A stretch of 64,000 bases of DNA from JAUVKA01 sp964465145 (GTDB lineage Bacteria; Bacteroidota; Bacteroidia; Bacteroidales; UBA12481): positions 1-64,000 of the forward strand of contig CAYXJR010000015.1 of NCBI GenBank assembly GCA_964465145.1, read 5' to 3'. Positions within the stretch are counted from its first letter, which is position 1. Every line of letters starts with the position of its first letter. The translations under genes and the position numbers were made by a program. Of the stretch, positions 34,867 to 43,141 are shown in pieces. Under the pieces are notes generated by a model. That model was not told the DNA's origin and did no database searches. It saw only the letters and a program-made list of their open reading frames with translations.

Positions 34867-35574
34867 TCAGAAGCTTCCTGAAATGGCGTTGAAATCCGTA
34901 TTGCAATACACTGATGAATAGATATAAAATCCAACACGGCTGGTTGAGATTTTTCTTTCCAGGTGGAGGATGGGGAAGCCCGGCTTGACATTTAAATAGC
35001 CGGCTATGACCGGACCAGCACTGATAGCCCTGATTTTTTGCTCGCCTCCGCGAATTTCAATACTGTAATACTGCCGGAGGATATCAAAGAGCGAGTTGTT
35101 CTCAAATTTCCTTGAACAGAATCGAGGCAGATTAACATTCGGAAGGTAATTGACATCATAGAATATTGATCTTCCCTCCAACTGGCGCAGCCTCTCCAGA
35201 AAAATACAGCCCATCTCTTCCTCCATTTTGCTCAGGGGAAAAATAAAGGGGTTGGGCCATGGCTGAACTATTGGTTTTGACAGCAACCTGGTCCTAAGAT
35301 CTTTATGGCGCAAGGCTGATGTTGTTCCGGCCACCGAAAGGATTCCTATGCCTTTAGGATTATTCTGGACAACACTGCCCTTGCCCTGCTGGGTAAGTAT
35401 ATATCCATCGTATGAAAGACTGATCAAAGCCCGTCGCACTGTCGGCCTCGTTAACCCGTAAGTGCGGCAGAGGTCATTCTCCGATGGCAGCAAATCCCCG
35501 TCATTGAAAATCCCATCCTCTATCTGCTTCCTGAGAAGCTCGTATAATTTCCTGTGCTGCGCAATTTTTTTCAT
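34867..35574 (-). CDS. GntR-family (HutC/UTRA type) transcriptional regulator
   Basis: Starting from the ATG at 35574 (a TTG at 35592 is possible), the protein is 235 residues. An N-terminal winged helix includes LLPSENDLCRTYGLTRPTVRRAL, shortened here to its core PSENDLCRTYGLTRPTVR, and GKGSVV. The C-terminal UTRA ligand domain (about 90-235) includes FLERLRQLEGRSIFYDVNYL and IRAISAGPVIAGYL. UTRA regulators sense small metabolites, often sugar phosphates. It is divergent from the E2-E3-E1 operon, and matched inverted repeats lie at both start regions, so autoregulation plus control of the operon is likely. Confidence 0.88.
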   Translation of the reverse strand: MKKIAQHRKLYELLRKQIEDGIFNDGDLLPSENDLCRTYGLTRPTVRRALISLSYDGYILTQQGKGSVVQNNPKGIGILSVAGTTSALRHKDLRTRLLSKPIVQPWPNPFIFPLSKMEEEMGCIFLERLRQLEGRSIFYDVNYLPNVNLPRFCSRKFENNSLFDILRQYYSIEIRGGEQKIRAISAGPVIAGYLNVKPGFPILHLERKISTSRVGFYIYSSVYCNTDFNAISGSF

Positions 35575-35578
35575 TATT

Positions 35579-35594
35579 ACTTGTAAAGACAAGT
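35579..35594. promoter_or_regulatory. probable GntR operator at the regulator start
   Basis: Perfect inverted repeat acttgt-aaag-acaagt, placed between the regulator's promoter and its ATG. It matches the second site at 35675-35690 in 13 of 16 positions, including the whole left half-site. Confidence 0.6.
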
Positions 35595-35603
35595 TGAATG
35601 TTT

Positions 35604-35619
35604 TATCTTTGCAAAGATA
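35604..35619. promoter_or_regulatory. divergent TATCTTTG -7 boxes
   Basis: The palindrome tatctttgcaaagata gives a Bacteroidota TAnnTTTG -7 box on both strands. The minus-strand copy (35612-35619) is well placed, about 40 bases before the regulator ATG at 35574, for transcription of the regulator. Confidence 0.5.
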
Positions 35620-35674
35620 TTAAATTATACTGAATATCAATAGTTTTAATAACATTTTTTTGATTTACACAACC

Positions 35675-35690
35675 ACTTGTATTTACATGT
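35675..35690. promoter_or_regulatory. probable GntR operator upstream of the E2 operon
   Basis: acttgt-attt-acatgt is an inverted repeat with one mismatched arm base, and it shares the sequence and spacing of the site at 35579. It lies about 36 bases before the E2 start and would overlap a weak -7 box (tatttaca), so bound regulator should block transcription. Confidence 0.55.
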
Positions 35691-35725
35691 TATTAATAAC
35701 AAGCTGGCAATAACAAAGTAAGATC

Positions 35726-37087
35726 ATGGCCATTCCGGTAATTCTTCCGCGACAGGGACAATCAGTTGAATCCTGTATTATCACTGAAATACTTATCAAA
35801 AAGGGTGATGAGGTAAAAGAGGGCGACATCCTTATCCGTTATGAAACAGATAAGGCAGTTTTTGAGTTGGAGGCTCCCGAGGGCGGAACTGTACTGGAAA
35901 TCCTCACCAATGAGGGGGATGAAGTACCGGTCCTCGACAACATACTGGTTCTCGGCAATCCCGGCGAAGATATCAATGAGTTTAAGGCAAAGGGCACAGG
36001 GCACAAGGCACAGGTAGGGGATAGGGAAGAAGAGGAAAAGAAAGAAGTGGAGGATGTAAAGGGCCGAGAGAGTGAATCTGTTGAAGAGAATTCTGATTAT
36101 CCCCTTGAGGCCATGGAGGGTAAAGTTAAAATATCCCCAAGAGCCAGGAAAAAAGCATTGGCTTTGGGTGTTCCAATAAATAATGTTCGAGGCACCGGCC
36201 CTGGCGGAAGAATTATCGAGCGCGATGTGGAAAGCTATGCCCTTGGCGGAGAAAGACTATCGCCTCTGGCAGTTGCCATGGCAGAACAATCAGGGCTGAG
36301 AGCTCCAAAACAGGGATCAGGCATGGGAGGGCGCATCCTGAGCTCCGACCTGCAAAAGGCAGGCACAGAAATAGGAGAAGATTCAACAGTTAAAAAACTC
36401 ACTAACATTCGCAGGGTAATAGCCCAGAATATGCATGCCTCCCTTCAGAATTCAGCCCAGCTTACGCACCACATGAGTGCAGATGCCAGGGCAATGCTGA
36501 ATTTAAGGAAGGAAGTGAAAAGCAAAATGGAGGCCGGTGATTACCAGAACATTACTATCAATGATATGGTGTGTTTTGCCCTCATCAAAGCCCTCAAAAA
36601 GATGCCTGAAATCAACTCTCATTTCCTCGGCGATTCAATAAGGACCTTCACCAAGGTACACCTGGGAATCGCAGTGGATACAGAGCGAGGATTGATGGTT
36701 CCCGCTTTGAGAAATGCTGATGATTACAGCATCGAAGAGCTGTCTGTAGAACTTAAAGCACTAGCAAATAGCTGTAAATATGGCAATATCGACCCCGACC
36801 TGCTGGCACCAACAGCAGCCTCATTCACAGTTTCCAACCTGGGGGCTTTTGGTGTTGAAATGTTCACCCCGGTTATCAACCTTCCCCAATCGGGCATCCT
36901 GGGGGTGAACACTATCATCCAGCGCCCAGGGGATGTGGGAGGAGGAATTATTGGCTTCCTGCCCTACATTGGCCTCTCATTAACATACGACCACAGGACG
37001 CTCGACGGGGCACCCGCTTCCGCATTCCTAAGGGAAGTAAAAGAACAAATTGAAAAACTGGATAACAGTATAAGGCTTGAGGCTTAG
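35726..37087 (+). CDS. 2-oxo acid dehydrogenase E2 with one lipoyl and two subunit-binding-like domains
   Basis: The 453-residue protein starts with a lipoyl domain (lipoylated Lys43 in ETDKAVFELEAPEG). Its linker (about 86-125) is encoded by a heptamer tandem repeat. It has a peripheral subunit-binding domain at about 135-170 (SPRARKKALALGVP, GTGPGGRI) and a second similar segment at 178-210 (SPLAVAMAEQSG, GSGMGGRI). The acyltransferase domain ends with catalytic HRTLDG (423-428). It transfers an acyl group from lipoate to CoA. It is the first gene of the operon controlled by the GntR regulator and is quite unlike the AceF-type E2 at the window start. The stop codon lies inside another heptamer array. 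Confidence 0.9.
   Translation: MAIPVILPRQGQSVESCIITEILIKKGDEVKEGDILIRYETDKAVFELEAPEGGTVLEILTNEGDEVPVLDNILVLGNPGEDINEFKAKGTGHKAQVGDREEEEKKEVEDVKGRESESVEENSDYPLEAMEGKVKISPRARKKALALGVPINNVRGTGPGGRIIERDVESYALGGERLSPLAVAMAEQSGLRAPKQGSGMGGRILSSDLQKAGTEIGEDSTVKKLTNIRRVIAQNMHASLQNSAQLTHHMSADARAMLNLRKEVKSKMEAGDYQNITINDMVCFALIKALKKMPEINSHFLGDSIRTFTKVHLGIAVDTERGLMVPALRNADDYSIEELSVELKALANSCKYGNIDPDLLAPTAASFTVSNLGAFGVEMFTPVINLPQSGILGVNTIIQRPGDVGGGIIGFLPYIGLSLTYDHRTLDGAPASAFLREVKEQIEKLDNSIRLEA
35983..36038. repeat. 7-bp tandem repeat encoding the E2 linker
   Basis: Heptamers taaggca, aagggca, cagggca, caaggca, caggtag, gggatag, ggaagaa, gaggaaa run in coding sequence after the lipoyl domain. They are translated as a charged linker (KAKGTGHKAQVGDREEEEK). 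The unit is the same as in the intergenic array at 32432. Confidence 0.65.
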
Positions 37088-37117
37088 GGCTTGAGGCTTA
37101 AGGATAAGGATAAGGAT
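37073..37117. repeat. 7-bp tandem repeat across the E2 stop codon
   Basis: aggcttg, aggctta, gggcttg, aggctta, then ggataa hexamers. The last codons of the E2 gene and its TAG stop are part of the array. Confidence 0.7.
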
Positions 37118-37156
37118 TTAGTTTAGAAGGTTAAAAGTAAGGACTGAGGGGTATAA

Positions 37157-37198
37157 ATTCATAATTCATAATTAATAATTCATAATTAATAATTTATA
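37157..37198. repeat. A/T-rich 7-bp tandem repeat before the E3 start
   Basis: Six heptamers (attcata, attcata, attaata, attcata, attaata, atttata) end two bases before the ATG of the E3 gene, so they form its translation initiation region. Confidence 0.75.
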
Positions 37199-37200
37199 AG

Positions 37201-38550
37201 ATGTACAACTTAGGAATAATTGGAGCCGGATCAGCCGGATATGTGGCTGCGGAACAAGCAGGAAAGTCCGGACTGAAAGTGGTCCTTTTCGATAAAAGAG
37301 CTCTGGGTGGAGTTTGTCTGAATGAGGGATGCATACCAACGAAAACACTGCTCTATTCAGCAAAACTGTACGAGAATTCGCGTTTTGGCGAAAAATACGG
37401 GATTATAAGTAAGGAGGTCAGTTTTGATTTCTCAGCCATAATGGCCCGGAAAAATAAAGTGATAAAAAAACTGGTTGGGGGCGTTGGGGCAAAAATGAAG
37501 CATGCAAATGTTGAGCTGATTCTACGGGAAGCTAAAATCACCGGGCGGAATAAAGATCACCTCCTGATAACTTCTGAAGGCAAAGAATATCCTTGTCGTA
37601 ATATCCTTCTGGCCACCGGTGCAGAAGCTGTGATTCCGCCAATAAAAGGCCTTGACAAAGATAAAGCCGTAACCAGCAGGGAAATCCTCCAGATAGATGT
37701 ACTGCCGGAAAGCCTCAATATTATTGGTGGTGGAGTTGTGGGGATGGAGTTTGCCAGCTTTTTTAACAGCTTGGGAACCAAGGTGACAGTGTTTGAAATG
37801 ATGGATGAGATACTGCCCGGGATTGATCCTGAGATAAGTGCCATGTTCAGGAAAGATCTGACTAAAAGAGGAATCGATTTTCACACTGCTTCAACCATCA
37901 CCGAAATCCGCGGTAATGAAGTAATATACAAAAACAAGGATGGAGAGGGTTCTGTAAAGGCGGACAAACTACTCATAAGTGTTGGCCGTAAAGCAAATGT
38001 TACGGGATTCGGATTGGAAGAGCTGGGAGTGGAGCTGACGGCCAACAAAGGGGTAAAAATTGATGAAAAATGCCGCACAAACATCCCTAATATTTACGCT
38101 GCCGGTGATATAACAGGGTTCTCCCAGCTGGCACATACCGCCAGCCGCGAAGCTATAGTAGCCGTTAACAACATACTTGGGAAACCCAACAGGATGAGGT
38201 ATAATGCAGTCCCTTCGGTTGTTTACTCAAATCCAGAAATAGCCTGTGTTGGTATGACACAGGGGGAAGCTGAATCCAAAGGAATAGCTTGTAAAACACT
38301 GGCCCTGCCAATGGCATATGCCGGCCGTTTTATTGTTGAAAATGAAGGTAAAAACGGTATTGCCAAAATAGTTGTGGGTGAAAAATATGGAGAGATCCTG
38401 GGCGCTCATCTATACGGAAACCCCGCTTCTGAAATCATTTTTGGTGCCGCGATGGCAATAGAAATGGAAATGCGTGTAAAAGACATGCAGGAGATAATTT
38501 TCCCGCACCCCACAGTATCAGAGATATTTCATGAAATAGTATTTGAGTAG
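37201..38550 (+). CDS. dihydrolipoyl dehydrogenase of the second 2-oxo acid dehydrogenase complex
   Basis: A complete 449-residue E3 flavoprotein. It shows GAGSAGYVAAEQA (FAD), the redox disulfide in GGVCLNEGCIPTK (about Cys39/Cys44), the NAD motif GGGVVGMEFASFF, AAGDITGFSQLAHTA and the catalytic HPTVSE at the C-terminus. It lies 113 bases after the E2 gene with two repeat arrays between and belongs to the same operon. Its sequence differs clearly from the E3 at 479, so each complex seems to have its own E3. Confidence 0.93.
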   Translation: MYNLGIIGAGSAGYVAAEQAGKSGLKVVLFDKRALGGVCLNEGCIPTKTLLYSAKLYENSRFGEKYGIISKEVSFDFSAIMARKNKVIKKLVGGVGAKMKHANVELILREAKITGRNKDHLLITSEGKEYPCRNILLATGAEAVIPPIKGLDKDKAVTSREILQIDVLPESLNIIGGGVVGMEFASFFNSLGTKVTVFEMMDEILPGIDPEISAMFRKDLTKRGIDFHTASTITEIRGNEVIYKNKDGEGSVKADKLLISVGRKANVTGFGLEELGVELTANKGVKIDEKCRTNIPNIYAAGDITGFSQLAHTASREAIVAVNNILGKPNRMRYNAVPSVVYSNPEIACVGMTQGEAESKGIACKTLALPMAYAGRFIVENEGKNGIAKIVVGEKYGEILGAHLYGNPASEIIFGAAMAIEMEMRVKDMQEIIFPHPTVSEIFHEIVFE

Positions 38551-38551
38551 G

Positions 38552-38571
38552 GACGGGGCCTTGTGCCCGTC
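38552..38571 (+). repeat. small hairpin after the E3 gene
   Basis: Arms gacggg and cccgtc with an 8-base loop, starting just after the E3 stop codon. It has no T-tract and is more likely a processing or stability element than a terminator. Confidence 0.4.
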
Positions 38572-38580
38572 AGAATTTAA

Positions 38581-38636
38581 GACCAAAGACCCAAGACCGA
38601 AGACGAAAGATTTAAGAATAAAGATAAAAGATATTA
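38581..38636. repeat. 7-bp tandem repeat before the E1 start
   Basis: Eight heptamers: gaccaaa, gacccaa, gaccgaa, gacgaaa, gatttaa, gaataaa, gataaaa, gatatta. The array ends 4 bases before the ATG of the E1 gene and becomes A/T-richer toward it. Confidence 0.8.
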
Positions 38637-38640
38637 AAAA

Positions 38641-41109
38641 ATGCCAAAAAGTCAATTCATCGATCCAAAAGAAGTCCGGAAACCAGGAGAAATCACATTT
38701 AAACCGATTCCGGTTAACCAGTATAATAAAACCCTGAAAGAGGAAAGGTCGTTATTCTCAGATTCTGATCTGATCCGTATTTATCGTGACATGCAGATTA
38801 TCAGGGAATTTGAGACAATGCTCCACCTGATAAAAACCACAGGAGGATACCAGGGAATCCCATATAACCATCCCGGCCCGGCCCACCTATCTATCGGCCA
38901 GGAGGCTTCGGCAGTTGGTATGGCTTACCTGCTAAACATCGACGACATGATTTTTGGTTCCCACAGGAGTCACGGTGAGATCCTGGCAAAGGGCCTTTCC
39001 GCTATCCAGCAATTAGGGGATAAGGAACTCATTAAAATTATGGAATCTTTTTTTGATGGACGGATTTTGAGAATCATTGGAAAAAATCACAAAGGAGATG
39101 TTAAAAGCCTGGCCATAAGATTCTTGCTTTATGGCACCCTGGCTGAGATTTTTGCCAGGGAAACGGGATTCAACAAAGGTCTGGGCGGTTCCATGCATGC
39201 CTTTTTCACCCCATTCGGTGTATACCCAAACAATGCTATCGTTGGAGGATCGGGTGATATTTCTGTAGGTGCTGCCCTGTTCAAGAAGGTTAACCAGAAA
39301 AAAGGTATTGTTGTGGCCAATATTGGTGATGCATCCGCAGCCTGCGGGCCTGTTTGGGAAGGGATTTCTTTCGCTGCAATGGATCAGTTTAATGCATTGT
39401 GGGAAGGAGCCTATAAGGGCGGCCTGCCCATACTCTTCAACTTCATGAACAACCAATACGGCATGGGCGGTCAAACCCGGGGTGAAACCATGGGTTATGA
39501 TATCCTTGCCCGTCTGGGTGCAGGGGTGAATCCAGATATGATGCATGCCGAACGTATTGATGGATATAACCCATTAGCCGTTATTGATGCCTTCCGCAGA
39601 AAGAAGAAAATTCTCGAAGACAAAAATGGACCCATACTGCTTGACACATTGACATACCGTTTCAGCGGACACTCCCCTTCCGATGCATCTTCCTACCGCT
39701 CAAAAGAAGAAATCGAGGCCTGGCTGGCATCCGATTCCATCCTGAGTTTTGGAACGGAACTCATAACCAATGCAGTTTGCGCACAGAATGATCTCGACAA
39801 TATCAAAGGCGCGGCCACAGAAACAATTATGGACATCATGCGTCTGGCTATCGACGACTCGGTATCCCCGCGCATGAACCTGGTGCAACAGCCTGACCTC
39901 ATCGGCAGCATGATGTTCTCCAATGAATCCCTGGACAGGATGGAAGAAGGAACCCCTGTTACACTAATGCCGCTTGAGGATAATCCGAGGGTAAAACAAA
40001 TAAATAACAAGGAGCGCTTTGCACTGGATGAAAATGGAAAACCATTCTCAAAAATTAAAACCTACCAGCTTCGTGACGGGATTTTTGAAGCCATTATCGA
40101 TCGCTTTTACAAAGACCCGACCCTGGTTGCTTATGGTGAGGAAAACCGCGACTGGGGAGGGGCTTTTGCAGTGTATCGGGGCCTCACTGAAGCCCTCCCT
40201 TACAACCGTTTGTTCAATTCTCCAATAGCTGAAGGTGCTATTGTTGGTACAGCAATTGGTTACGGTATGGCCGGAGGACGTGTGATTGCAGAGATTATGT
40301 ATTGTGATTTCCTCGGACGCTCAGGAGATGAGGTTTTCAACCAGCTCCCCAAATGGCAGGCTATGAGCGGCAACCTTATTAAGATGCCGGTGGTTATCCG
40401 TGTATCAGTTGGATCCAAATACGGTGCCCAGCACTCACAGGACTGGTCATCGCTCGTTGCCCACATACCAGGCCTGAAAGTGGTGTTCCCGGCAACACCT
40501 TATGATGCCAAAGGGCTAATGAACAGCGCCCTGCAGGGCACCGACCCTGTAATATTCTTTGAAAGTCAACGTATATACGATATCGGAGAACTATTTCACG
40601 AGGGTGGTGTTCCGGAAGGGTATTACGAAATACCTCTTGGCGAACCGGATATCAAAAGAAAAGGATCAGACCTTACTATTCTTAGTGTTGGGGCAACACT
40701 TTATAATGCTATTAAAGCATCTGATATCCTGAAAGAAAAATACGATATCTCAACTGAAATAATCGATGCCAGAAGTTTGGTGCCATTCAACTACGAATTG
40801 GTATTAGAATCTGTTAAGAAAACCGGCAGGATCCTGCTTACATCGGATGCGTCGGCCAGGGGATCTTTCCTGAAAGAAATGGCCCAAACGATTACCGAAC
40901 TGGCTTTCGATGATTTGGACGCACCACCAGTAGTTGTGGGCTCCAGGAACTGGATAATTCCGGCACACGAATTGGAAGACTACTTCTTTCCCCAACCCGA
41001 GTGGATGTTGGATGCCATACATGAAAGCATAATACCCCTTAAAAATCATCAGGTTTCCACTAACTTTACTTCTTTGGAACAATTGAGACGTAACAAAATG
41101 GGTATATAA
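38641..41109 (+). CDS. fused E1 alpha-beta subunit of a 2-oxo acid (or acetoin-like) dehydrogenase
   Basis: The 822-residue protein joins E1 alpha (about 40-440) and E1 beta (about 460-822), which are separate polypeptides in most AcoAB/PdhAB systems. The thiamine diphosphate motif runs from GDASAACGPVWEG to FMNNQYGM (about 230-275). The alpha half keeps HRSHGEILAKG and the phosphorylation-loop-like RFSGHSPSDASSYRS. The beta half has GEENRDWGGAF, SPIAEGAIVGTAIGYGMAG and ARSLVPF. It decarboxylates or cleaves its substrate and loads the acyl group on the lipoyl E2. Substrate is unknown; location with aldolase and alcohol dehydrogenase genes argues against a housekeeping pyruvate dehydrogenase. 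Confidence 0.88.
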   Translation: MPKSQFIDPKEVRKPGEITFKPIPVNQYNKTLKEERSLFSDSDLIRIYRDMQIIREFETMLHLIKTTGGYQGIPYNHPGPAHLSIGQEASAVGMAYLLNIDDMIFGSHRSHGEILAKGLSAIQQLGDKELIKIMESFFDGRILRIIGKNHKGDVKSLAIRFLLYGTLAEIFARETGFNKGLGGSMHAFFTPFGVYPNNAIVGGSGDISVGAALFKKVNQKKGIVVANIGDASAACGPVWEGISFAAMDQFNALWEGAYKGGLPILFNFMNNQYGMGGQTRGETMGYDILARLGAGVNPDMMHAERIDGYNPLAVIDAFRRKKKILEDKNGPILLDTLTYRFSGHSPSDASSYRSKEEIEAWLASDSILSFGTELITNAVCAQNDLDNIKGAATETIMDIMRLAIDDSVSPRMNLVQQPDLIGSMMFSNESLDRMEEGTPVTLMPLEDNPRVKQINNKERFALDENGKPFSKIKTYQLRDGIFEAIIDRFYKDPTLVAYGEENRDWGGAFAVYRGLTEALPYNRLFNSPIAEGAIVGTAIGYGMAGGRVIAEIMYCDFLGRSGDEVFNQLPKWQAMSGNLIKMPVVIRVSVGSKYGAQHSQDWSSLVAHIPGLKVVFPATPYDAKGLMNSALQGTDPVIFFESQRIYDIGELFHEGGVPEGYYEIPLGEPDIKRKGSDLTILSVGATLYNAIKASDILKEKYDISTEIIDARSLVPFNYELVLESVKKTGRILLTSDASARGSFLKEMAQTITELAFDDLDAPPVVVGSRNWIIPAHELEDYFFPQPEWMLDAIHESIIPLKNHQVSTNFTSLEQLRRNKMGI

Positions 41110-41120
41110 TATTTAAATAA

Positions 41121-41924
41121 ATGAACGCAAATAAATCAGAAATACAGAAAATAAGAAATAAATCCGGCTTTATCATCGATATGGACGGGGTTATTTATCA
41201 CGGAAACAAGATTCTTCCAGGGGCCAAAGATTTTGTCGACTGGCTGACCAGGGAAAAGAAAAACTTCCTTTTCCTTACCAATGCCAGCGATAAAACCCCC
41301 AAAGAGCTTCAGGAGAAGCTAGCCAGGCTCGGGATACAGGTTGACAAAACGGTCTTTTATACAAGCGCCCTCGCCACGGCTATGTTTTTACAGAGTCAGA
41401 AACCAAAAGGCAGCGCCTATATTATCGGGGAGGCAGGACTGATAAATGCACTCTATAATGTAGGATATACCATGAATAATGTTGATCCTGATTACGTTAT
41501 AATCGGCGGGACTTCAACATACACCTATGATACTATAGAAAAAGCTGTCAACCTTGTTCTAAGGGGGGCAAAACTCATAGGCACCAATCCGGATGTTACC
41601 GGGCCGATGGAGAATGGGATAGCCCCTGCCACAAAGGCCCTTATCTCACCTATTGAAATGGCCACCGGAAAAACAGCCTACTTCATTGGTAAACCCAATC
41701 CCCTGATGATGCGTAACGCACTTAAAAAGATCAATGTTACAATAGAAGAAGCTGTCATTATCGGCGACCGAATGGATACCGACATCATTGCCGGTATTGA
41801 ATCGGAGATTGATACCGTTTTAGTGCTCAGCGGAATATCTACAGAAAAAACTATCGATGATTTTCCGTACTTCCCTAAATATGTGTTGAATGGTGTGATA
41901 GACATCGCACCTGATGCTGAGTAA
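41121..41924 (+). CDS. HAD-IIA family sugar-phosphatase-like hydrolase
   Basis: A 267-residue NagD-like HAD hydrolase. Motif I is DMDGVIY near residue 20, motif II LTNASDKTP, and motif IV GDRMDTDIIAG, with the type IIA cap between. Such enzymes dephosphorylate sugar phosphates, nucleotides, glycolate phosphate or similar. It begins 11 bases after the E1 gene and is surely cotranscribed, so it may remove phosphate from a pathway intermediate (inference). Confidence 0.9.
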   Translation: MNANKSEIQKIRNKSGFIIDMDGVIYHGNKILPGAKDFVDWLTREKKNFLFLTNASDKTPKELQEKLARLGIQVDKTVFYTSALATAMFLQSQKPKGSAYIIGEAGLINALYNVGYTMNNVDPDYVIIGGTSTYTYDTIEKAVNLVLRGAKLIGTNPDVTGPMENGIAPATKALISPIEMATGKTAYFIGKPNPLMMRNALKKINVTIEEAVIIGDRMDTDIIAGIESEIDTVLVLSGISTEKTIDDFPYFPKYVLNGVIDIAPDAE

Positions 41925-41973
41925 ATAAATTTTTGTTGAAGTTCATGGGCTGGGGCGGTTCAAATAACTCATT

Positions 41974-43140
41974 ATGTACAAAATCAATAATCATATTCAT
42001 ACACCATATTCTTTTAGTGCCTTTAAATCCATTGAAGAAGCATTTGAGCTGGCAAAGGGCGAAGGAATCCAGGTATTGGGAATAAATGATTTTTTTGTGA
42101 CCGATGGATACCGTGAGTTTAATGAGCAGGCCCAGAAATACCGGATTTATCCCCTCTTCAACGTGGAATTCATAGGCCTGCTGAAAGATGAGCAATCCAA
42201 GGGGATCAGGGTGAATGATCCAAGTAACCCGGGTCGTACATATTTTTGCGGCAAAGCACTTCAATACCCTGTTGCTCTGTCGAAGGTGAACAGGGAAAAA
42301 CTTGCCAAGGTGGTGGCCGAAAGCCAGGGCCAGGTAAAAGAGATGCTTGAAAAACTATCGGCACACCTGATCAGGATTGATTCTCCCTTTACCCTTTCCT
42401 TTGAAGATATTAAACGCAAATATGCGCGTGAACTGGTTAGGGAAAGACATATAGCCCAGGGGCTGCGTTATACCATCAATGAACATTTTGCTGATACCGG
42501 TTCCAGGCTGAAATTCCTGGAAAAGTTGTATTCAGGCCATAAATCTACAGCCGACCTGTCGGAGAACAGCTCCCTGGAGGGAGAATTGCGCAACCGCCTT
42601 CTTAAGGCTGGTGGCGAAGCTTTCGTTCCTGAAGATGAGAGCTCATTTCTTCCGGTTCCTGAGCTGGCAGAAATCATTATCGATGCCGGAGGTATTCCAT
42701 GCTATCCAGTACTGCTGGATGATAAAAACGGGAATTACACTGAATTTGAAGGAGATAAAGAGGCTTTACTGAACCGCCTCAAACAATTAAATGTAGGGGC
42801 CGTGGAATTGATCCCCGGGAGAAACAATCTCGGTCATTTGAACACTTTCGTGGAATTTTTTCATGAGAATAACTTCCTGGTCAGTTTTGGGACAGAGCAT
42901 AACACCCCCGAGATGATCCCCCTGGAAGTTAAAGCCAGCGGGGAAACACCACTGGACGATTTCCTCCTTCAGGTAAACGAGGAGACCTCTTGTGTGTATA
43001 TCGCCCATCAAGAGCGTATTAGAAAAGGCCAGGAAGGATATCTCAATTCTGATGGCCAATGTAAAACAGCACAAAATAAAGACTTCGTTAGAGAGGGAAA
43101 ATCGATCCTGACCAATTTTCTTGAGAACAAAATGGTATGA
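41974..43140 (+). CDS. PHP-domain metal-dependent hydrolase-like protein
   Basis: The 388-residue protein starts with the PHP signature HIHTPYSFSAF (about 8-18), followed by GINDFFVTDGY and LFNVEFIG, and ends with FGTEHNTPEM, all metal-binding segments of the family. A helical insertion occupies about 95-210. PHP proteins are phosphoesterases (histidinol phosphatase, polymerase-associated, cyclic phosphodiesterase). The length and the large insertion do not match those I know. It lies in the operon 49 bases after the HAD gene and stops 1 base before the aldolase-SDR start. Confidence 0.82.
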   Translation: MYKINNHIHTPYSFSAFKSIEEAFELAKGEGIQVLGINDFFVTDGYREFNEQAQKYRIYPLFNVEFIGLLKDEQSKGIRVNDPSNPGRTYFCGKALQYPVALSKVNREKLAKVVAESQGQVKEMLEKLSAHLIRIDSPFTLSFEDIKRKYARELVRERHIAQGLRYTINEHFADTGSRLKFLEKLYSGHKSTADLSENSSLEGELRNRLLKAGGEAFVPEDESSFLPVPELAEIIIDAGGIPCYPVLLDDKNGNYTEFEGDKEALLNRLKQLNVGAVELIPGRNNLGHLNTFVEFFHENNFLVSFGTEHNTPEMIPLEVKASGETPLDDFLLQVNEETSCVYIAHQERIRKGQEGYLNSDGQCKTAQNKDFVREGKSILTNFLENKMV

Positions 43141-43141
43141 T

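Noticed and set aside
38543..38737. Small gene between E3 and E1
   Set aside because: It is a translation of the heptamer array in another frame (Lys/Asp/Pro repeats) and overlaps the E1 start.
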